Positions 58,917-64,000 of a stretch of 64,000 nucleotides of DNA are shown here, one piece after another. Where the stretch lies: positions 306,832-370,831 of the forward strand of contig NZ_PQCC01000002.1 in NCBI RefSeq assembly GCF_002964785.1, given 5' to 3'. A program made the position numbers and the translations under genes. The notes beneath the pieces were generated by a model. The model did not search any database and was not told the DNA's origin. It saw only the letters and a list, made by a program, of their open reading frames with translations. This stretch comes from Pseudoalteromonas sp. T1lg48 (GTDB taxonomy: Bacteria; Pseudomonadota; Gammaproteobacteria; Enterobacterales; Alteromonadaceae). Position 1 is the stretch's first letter; each line of letters starts with the position of its first letter.

Positions 58917-59840
58917 CTAAATAAAGTAAGATAAGCCGATTCCCACGGCGAACAGCATCATAACCCCACCCAGGGTAAAAACAAAACGTTTGCCGCGGCG
59001 CTCGGTCCCGTTATTTTTCTGGCTTGGTAAGGTCTCCGGCAAGGCTTCCTGGGCCGCTTGAGTAACTAGTTTTTTGCTGACCTGATTAACCTGGGCCGAA
59101 TAGGCACCGAGCAAGGCGCGTTCGCATAGCAGGTTGATTAACCGCGGAATGCCACCGGTCAGTTGGTGAATTTGTTTCACCGCAGCACGATCGAAAAGGA
59201 TCTGCCTGCCACCGGCAATTTTTAAGCGGTGTTTCACATAGGCGTCAACCTGAGCTAAAGTCAGTGGCAACAGGTGATAACGGGCGGTAATACGCTGAGC
59301 AAGCTGACGCAACTCATTGCGTCGCAACAGGGTCTGTAATTCCGGCTGGCCAACCAGAATAATCTGCAGCAGCTTTTTATGGTTGGTTTCTAAGTTGGTA
59401 AGTAGGCGCAGTTGCTCTAACACCTGCGGCGCCAAATGCTGTGCCTCGTCGATGATCAGCATGGTATGACGACCATTAACATGGTTACTCAGCAAACGAC
59501 CCTTAATGCGATCCGTCAACGTCTTCAAGGTGGCATTTTGGTGATCATACTCGATTTCGAGTTCATCACAGATACTCGCCAGCAATTCCAGTTCAGACAA
59601 GGTGGGATTAAGAATAAAGGCCACCTGGGTCGAGTCTGGCACCTGCTCGAGCATGCATCGAGTTACCGTGGTTTTGCCAGTGCCCACCTCGCCGGTTAGC
59701 AACACAAAGCCGCCGGACTCACCCAGACCATGTGTCAGATGCGCCAGCGCCTCATTATGACGCTCGCTAAGATAGAGGTACTCGGGGTTCGGGGCGATGG
59801 AAAAGGGTTTTTCGGTTAAGCCAAAGTAATCTAGATACAC
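58917..59840 (-). CDS. gspA: GspA/ExeA-family AAA ATPase
   Basis: 307 aa from the GTG at 59840, with AAGGA seven bases ahead; the open frame runs further but would overlap cca. Starts YLDYFGLTEKPFSIAPNP, the ExeA-family hallmark. Walker A GEVGTGKTT, Walker B MLIIDEAQ. One C-terminal helix (about 287-305) ends the protein; the peptidoglycan-binding domain of some ExeA proteins is absent. Forms a complex with GspB. Confidence 0.9.
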   Translation of the reverse strand: MYLDYFGLTEKPFSIAPNPEYLYLSERHNEALAHLTHGLGESGGFVLLTGEVGTGKTTVTRCMLEQVPDSTQVAFILNPTLSELELLASICDELEIEYDHQNATLKTLTDRIKGRLLSNHVNGRHTMLIIDEAQHLAPQVLEQLRLLTNLETNHKKLLQIILVGQPELQTLLRRNELRQLAQRITARYHLLPLTLAQVDAYVKHRLKIAGGRQILFDRAAVKQIHQLTGGIPRLINLLCERALLGAYSAQVNQVSKKLVTQAAQEALPETLPSQKNNGTERRGKRFVFTLGGVMMLFAVGIGLSYFI

Positions 59841-60005
59841 AAATAGGTCCTTAGTTTTTGCCACAGGCCATACCCGGAAAACCTCCATGGTAGGCACTAA
59901 GCGCTGCGGTTTAATTAAATTATCACTCGCACTTCTTATAATGGCAAAAAAACCGCCATGATAAAACTCTGTTACAATCATCTTTTTAGCCGCTCGGGAA
60001 AACGG

Positions 60006-61112
60006 ATGCAAACATATTTAGTCGGTGGTGCGGTACGCGACCAATTATTAGGGCGAGTCGTCAAAGAGCGCGACTATGTGGTTGTCGGCGCCACCATAGA
60101 ACAAATGAAACGCCTGGGTTTCACTCAAGTCGGGAAGGATTTCCCGGTATTTTTGCACCCACAAAGCAAAGAAGAGTACGCCCTAGCGCGCACCGAGCGT
60201 AAACAAGGCCAAGGCTATACCGGCTTTATTTGCGACTTTAACCCGGATATTACCTTAGAGCAGGATTTAGAGCGCCGCGATCTGACCGTCAATGCCATCG
60301 CCGAGGATGAGAAGGGCGAACTAGTCGACCCCTTCGGTGGCCAGGCCGATATTGAAAAACGCCTGCTTCGCCATGTCAGCCCAGCTTTTAGCGAAGACCC
60401 GTTACGGGTATTGCGAGTGGCTCGTTTTCGTGCGCGCTATCACTACCTGGGGTTTAATATTGCCGAGGAAACCATGGCCTTGATGCGCCACATCGCCCAC
60501 AGCGGTGAACTCCAAGCCCTGACCCCTGAGCGCGTCTGGATGGAATGGCAAAAAGCCCTGGACGACGGTTATATCCATGTTTTTATCGACACCCTGGCCG
60601 AATGTGAAGCCCTGCATGTACTGTGTCCTGAATTAGCCACCCGCTGGCTCACAGAGCAACAGCGCCTGCAAGCGCGAATCGACTATGGCCGCACTCACAA
60701 CTGCGCTCCCCCCTGTCAGTTTGCACAAATCATGCTGCCTCTGGATGTAAAGGCACGCCAGGCGTTTTATGACCATTATCGGGTGCCAAAACAATATAGT
60801 GAGCTTGCCGAAGCGCTGGCGAGTCATGGTGCCCTGCTCGGCCAACCAAATTGGAGCGCGAAAGAGTTAGCTACACTGTTTAATCAGCTGGATATTTGGC
60901 GTCGCCCACAACGCCTAGACGCTCTGGTTCAGGCCTATTGCTGCGCCCGGCTTGGTGATTTTAGCCGCCAATCACTGCTCCTTGAGGCCGCCGCGGCAGC
61001 GCAACAGGTGAATGCGCAGACCTATATTCGCCAAGGCATAGAAGGTGCAGCCATAAAAACGGCGCTCGTCCAGGGTCGAATTGAAGCAATTGAAAACATT
61101 TTGGCCCCATAA
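60006..61112 (+). CDS. cca: CCA-adding tRNA nucleotidyltransferase
   Basis: 368 aa from the ATG at 60006; the longer frame to 59958 overlaps the gspA promoter. Adds or repairs the CCA end of tRNA. Motifs: YLVGGAVRDQLLG, ERDYVVVGA (metal Asp), RRDLTVNAIAEDEKGELVDPFGGQADIE and LRVLRVARFRARY. Shorter than the 412-aa E. coli protein; I see no HD phosphohydrolase motif in the C-terminal half, so this form may lack that activity. Confidence 0.95.
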   Translation: MQTYLVGGAVRDQLLGRVVKERDYVVVGATIEQMKRLGFTQVGKDFPVFLHPQSKEEYALARTERKQGQGYTGFICDFNPDITLEQDLERRDLTVNAIAEDEKGELVDPFGGQADIEKRLLRHVSPAFSEDPLRVLRVARFRARYHYLGFNIAEETMALMRHIAHSGELQALTPERVWMEWQKALDDGYIHVFIDTLAECEALHVLCPELATRWLTEQQRLQARIDYGRTHNCAPPCQFAQIMLPLDVKARQAFYDHYRVPKQYSELAEALASHGALLGQPNWSAKELATLFNQLDIWRRPQRLDALVQAYCCARLGDFSRQSLLLEAAAAAQQVNAQTYIRQGIEGAAIKTALVQGRIEAIENILAP

Positions 61113-61166
61113 ACAGGGGCCAAGTGTTATTCCTTGCTATCCAAGGAGGTAAAAGAAAAGCCGAGG

Positions 61167-61970
61167 CTATTGATAAAGCAAAAACGCCAGTAAACCAAAG
61201 CCTAGGAGCAAGCGGTAGACCACAAAGGGAAACATACCCATACGTTCGATAAACTTAAGGAACAAGAATATGCAGGTATAGGCGGCCATAAAGGACAAGC
61301 CGGCGCCAAGCGTAAGGGCTTGCCAGTCTACGGCCTGCTCACCGGTGGCCAATTGAATGGTTTTAATTAACCCCATCCCGCCTATCACAGGCACCGACAG
61401 TAAAAACGAAAATCGCGCCGCACTTTCCTTGGTTAAACCTAAAAATAAACCCGCGGTCATGGTGATACCCGAACGTGAGGTGCCGGGAATAAGTGCAACA
61501 GCCTGGGCACAGCCAATAAGCAACGCCGATTTCCAATTTAGTTGATAAATATTCTTTGTTTGCTTGGCCTTAATATCCGCCAGCCAAAGCACCAAACCAA
61601 AAAAGATGGTGGTAATGGCGATCACTATGGCCGCGCGCAGGTGCTGTTCAATCAAATCCTCAAAGAATTTCCCGGCCAATCCTGCGGGAATGGTGGCCAA
61701 TAAAATATACCAGCCCAGCTTGCTATCGTCGGTGGTCCCTTGGGCGCCAAACGATTTAAACCAGGCAACCAGAATGTCGCCTATCTCTTTGCGGAAATAA
61801 ATCATCACCGCCATCAAGGAGCCAACATGCACGGCCACGTCAAAGGCCAGTCCCTGGTCCTGCCAGCCCAACAGTTGCGAAGGTAAAATAAGGTGTGCGG
61901 AGCTCGAAATGGGGAGAAATTCTGTCAGTCCTTGAATCACAGCCAGTACAACAATAGCTAGAATACTCAT
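61167..61970 (-). CDS. uppP: Undecaprenyl-diphosphatase
   Basis: 267 aa from the ATG at 61970, which overlaps the folK stop (ATGA). Recycles the undecaprenyl carrier in cell-wall synthesis; integral membrane protein with about eight helices. Motifs: VIQGLTEFLPISSSAHLIL and LIPGTSRSGITMTAGL (catalytic Glu and Arg/Ser). Adds to cell-wall genes ampDE and envC of the window. Confidence 0.96.
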   Translation of the reverse strand: MSILAIVVLAVIQGLTEFLPISSSAHLILPSQLLGWQDQGLAFDVAVHVGSLMAVMIYFRKEIGDILVAWFKSFGAQGTTDDSKLGWYILLATIPAGLAGKFFEDLIEQHLRAAIVIAITTIFFGLVLWLADIKAKQTKNIYQLNWKSALLIGCAQAVALIPGTSRSGITMTAGLFLGLTKESAARFSFLLSVPVIGGMGLIKTIQLATGEQAVDWQALTLGAGLSFMAAYTCIFLFLKFIERMGMFPFVVYRLLLGFGLLAFLLYQ

Positions 61971-62449
61971 TCGATAGTGACCTTCCATAGGTTTTGTTTT
62001 GATTTATCATAATCTTGCCAAAGTTTGGCAATGGTAGTTTGAGTAACGGGATGCACCAGTTCCGGGGCGATCTCAAACAAGGGCCAGAGCACAAAGGCAT
62101 TCTTGGTGATCTCATCACGAGGCAACTGCGCTGGGGAGTCACAGATCATCTCGTCATAAAACAACAGATCTAAATCCAGGGTACGCGGGCTAAACTTTTT
62201 ATCGTCAGGGGTGCGACCGTTATCACGCTCAATCTGCTTGAGCAGGCTACATACCTGATCCAGACTCAGATCGGTGTCGGCTGCGGCCACCGAGTTATAA
62301 AAGTTACTGCCGTTAAAGCCCACCGCTTCGCTTTCATAAACATTGGAGTGTTGTAAAACTCCAAAGTGTTGGCGCAATGCGCTTAAGCCATTAAGGAGGT
62401 TTTCGCGCTTATTGATATTTGAGCCGAGGCTAATATAAATACGGGCCAT
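61967..62449 (-). CDS. folK: 6-hydroxymethyl-dihydropterin pyrophosphokinase
   Basis: 160 aa. Adds pyrophosphate from ATP in folate synthesis. Starts ARIYISLGSNINKRENLL; then NFYNSVAAADTDL and the metal motif RTLDLDLLFYDE. Two bases after folB and four-base overlap with uppP. Confidence 0.96.
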   Translation of the reverse strand: MARIYISLGSNINKRENLLNGLSALRQHFGVLQHSNVYESEAVGFNGSNFYNSVAAADTDLSLDQVCSLLKQIERDNGRTPDDKKFSPRTLDLDLLFYDEMICDSPAQLPRDEITKNAFVLWPLFEIAPELVHPVTQTTIAKLWQDYDKSKQNLWKVTIE

Positions 62450-62451
62450 AA

Positions 62452-62805
62452 CTAACTTTTACTACGTACTATTTTAACCCCGACGGTTTGCGCCGCCGGC
62501 ACCGCTGCGGGTTTACTTACGGTAATAGCCACCCGAGGGGTATTGAATTCATTGAGGATAAGGTCTGCCAACTGCTCCACCAGGGTCTCCAACAATTCCA
62601 CCGGTTTAGCCAAACAATGCTCGGTAACGCGCTGGCTGACCTGGGCATAGTCTATGGTAAACGAGAGATCGTCACTTTGGGCAGCCTGGCGTAAGTCGCA
62701 GTCCATTTCGATATCGAAATAAAGGCTTTGTTTACTTTCTTTCTCAAAGTCGTACACTCCTATAATGGTGTCCACTTTAAGTTGTGAGATATAGACTTTA
62801 TCCAT
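62452..62805 (-). CDS. folB: Dihydroneopterin aldolase
   Basis: 117 aa from the ATG at 62805 (GGAG eight bases ahead). Motifs DKVYISQLKVDTIIGVYDFEK and TIDYAQVSQRV, and the C-terminal KPAAVPAAQTVGVKI. Forms folB-folK-uppP; catalyses the step before FolK. Divergent from plsY. Confidence 0.95.
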   Translation of the reverse strand: MDKVYISQLKVDTIIGVYDFEKESKQSLYFDIEMDCDLRQAAQSDDLSFTIDYAQVSQRVTEHCLAKPVELLETLVEQLADLILNEFNTPRVAITVSKPAAVPAAQTVGVKIVRSKS

Positions 62806-62976
62806 ATGTGCAACTCCAATGCCAGCTGGTCGGATACCCAAAAAGGATTAGAATCAGTACCCTGACCTTGCGTAACCGCGTTTACCTGGATGCGCTCGGC
62901 ATGAAATAGCTCGGCGCACACTCATAATGAGCGGCGATAATAGCTCAAAACGTACAATTAAAAAATAAGGATGACA

Positions 62977-63582
62977 GTGTTAGCGGCGTTAATGTGCATT
63001 TTTGCCTACCTTCTTGGTTCGGTCTCTTCTGCAGTCCTGATCTGCCACCTTTTTGCGCTGCCCGATCCTCGCCAAGCCGGTTCGAAAAACCCCGGTGCCA
63101 CCAACGTCTTGCGTATTGGCGGCAAACTCCCCGCAGTCTTGGTATTAGTCTTCGATATTCTCAAAGGAACCATCCCGGTCTGGAGTGCCTATTTTATGGG
63201 GATCGATCCCATTCACTTAGGGCTCGTTGCCGTGGCCGCCTGTCTGGGGCATATCTACCCACTATTTTTCGGTTTTAAGGGCGGCAAGGCCGTGGCCACC
63301 GCCTTTGGCGCCTTGTTACCCATAGGTTTATCGCTCGGGGGTTTGCTGATCCTTACCTGGGCCTGCGTAGTCGCCCTGACCCGCTATTCATCCCTGGCCG
63401 CCTTGGTAACCGTATCTTTGGCTCCCTTGTATACCTGGTGGATTAAACCCTTGTACACAGAGCCAGTGCTGTTCTTAACCGTGCTGATAATCTTTCGTCA
63501 TCGCACTAATATAGTGCGTTTGCTTAAGGGCAAAGAGTCCAAGGTAGGAAAAAAGAAAGAGAGTGTGGCGCCAGAGAAATAA
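62977..63582 (+). CDS. plsY: Glycerol-3-phosphate acyltransferase PlsY
   Basis: 201 aa from a GTG at 62977, chosen because AAGG stands six bases ahead; an ATG at 62971 would touch that site and adds two residues. Transfers acyl groups from acyl-phosphate to glycerol 3-phosphate. Motifs: [24 protein letters not shown], and [21 protein letters not shown]. Five membrane helices. Basic KKKES tail. Confidence 0.95.
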   Translation: MLAALMCIFAYLLGSVSSAVLICHLFALPDPRQAGSKNPGATNVLRIGGKLPAVLVLVFDILKGTIPVWSAYFMGIDPIHLGLVAVAACLGHIYPLFFGFKGGKAVATAFGALLPIGLSLGGLLILTWACVVALTRYSSLAALVTVSLAPLYTWWIKPLYTEPVLFLTVLIIFRHRTNIVRLLKGKESKVGKKKESVAPEK

Positions 63583-63603
63583 TCACTGGCGCTTAGGCTG
63601 CTG

Positions 63604-64000
63604 CTAGCGAATGCTAGGAAGCGTGTCTATCGGCCAACGTGGCTGAACCCGGGTATCCAAGGTGGCAGTTTGCCCCGCCTTAAGACGCTGCATGCCCGCA
63701 TAGGCGATCATCGCGCCATTATCCGTACAAAAAGCCGGACGCGGATAAAAGACTTCCCCTTGCATCCCCAGCATCACCTGCTCCAATTGCTCACGCAAAT
63801 AGGTATTGGCACTTACACCACCGGCAATGACCAGACGCTTGATGCCGGTTTCCTTGAGCGCGCGCTTACACTTTGATCGCCAGGGTATCAATAACCGCGG
63901 TTTGGAACGCATGGGCAATATCCGCTTTGGTTTGCTGATCGTCGCCTTCGCTACGAATGGTATTGGCGGCAAAGGTTTTCAAACCACTGAAGCTAAAATC
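63604..64000 (-). pseudogene. tsaD: tsaD 3' part with an internal frameshift (tRNA t6A enzyme)
   Basis: C-terminal third of the TsaD ATPase that makes threonylcarbamoyl-adenosine in tRNA; the rest lies beyond 64000. From the right edge the frame reads [19 protein letters not shown], then [13 protein letters not shown], then GTG TAA. One base shifted it goes on as [26 protein letters not shown] and [22 protein letters not shown]. An extra base at about 63871 explains it. tsaD is essential in most bacteria, so this is most likely a sequence error. Confidence 0.85.

Noticed and set aside
59841-60011. N-terminal extension of gspA
   Set aside because: It precedes the family's usual YLDYFGL start, overlaps cca and lacks a ribosome-binding site, whereas the GTG at 59840 has one.

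Overview
The window looks like a stretch of a gammaproteobacterial chromosome from the order Alteromonadales; I cannot fix the genus. Supporting signs are the fused argH(A) gene at the end of an argCBFGH operon divergent from argE, the yibN-grxC-secB-gpsA / gpmM-envC-ctpA-yibQ divergent locus, the epd-pgk-fba and tkt//metK glycolysis/methionine genes, the ygiF//ygiM pair, a PutA without its own DNA-binding domain beside an Lrp-type regulator, and gspAB. Gene density is high and most genes are housekeeping. I see no tRNA, rRNA, CRISPR array or complete insertion sequence.

Layout. 0-10 kb: a cstA fragment, dinB, a lipoprotein, a double solute-binding protein, small membrane/unknown genes, a 264-bp MITE-like element and an RND efflux pair. 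10-12.1 kb: msrA, then an accessory pocket with two inverted copies of a folded 65-bp block around an AT-rich HEPN-type gene. 12.1-20.4 kb: btuB with its cobalamin riboswitch, yajQ, vanZ-like, panE, thiI, a TetR regulator, coaD and a Wzi-type barrel. 20.3-23 kb: four tandem paralogous membrane-protein genes, one frameshifted, and a small Gln/Thr-rich protein. 23-30.3 kb: the arginine pathway. 30.3-33.6 kb: pstS, phoR and phoB with Pho boxes. 33.6-33.9 kb: an iteron-like GATC-rich repeat array. 34-37.4 kb: epd-pgk-fba. 37.5-46.6 kb: ampDE, gpsA-secB-grxC-yibN and gpmM-envC-ctpA-yibQ. 46.6-57.8 kb: tkt, metK, a START-domain protein, ygiF, ygiM, a frameshifted Lrp-type regulator and putA. 57.8-64 kb: gspBA, cca, uppP-folK-folB, plsY and the frameshifted 3' part of tsaD.

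Regulation readable in the sequence: (i) the argE/argC divergent region has two well-spaced sigma70 promoters over an ARG box, and downstream on the argC side a 12-codon leader ORF (MVQYLFSIASRR) ending in two Arg codons directly before a perfect 13-bp hairpin with a U-tract, which looks like a ribosome-dependent attenuator; (ii) Pho boxes precede phoB and pstS; (iii) a cobalamin riboswitch precedes btuB; (iv) a MetJ-like site lies upstream of metK.

The most unusual items are the Arg leader/attenuator, the at least sevenfold 19-bp GGATCA repeat array between phoB and fba, the inverted structured blocks around the lone HEPN gene, and the tandem membrane-protein family. Three single-base frameshifts (a membrane paralogue, the Lrp-type gene, and tsaD, which is normally essential) mean sequencing error should be excluded before calling any of them pseudogenes.
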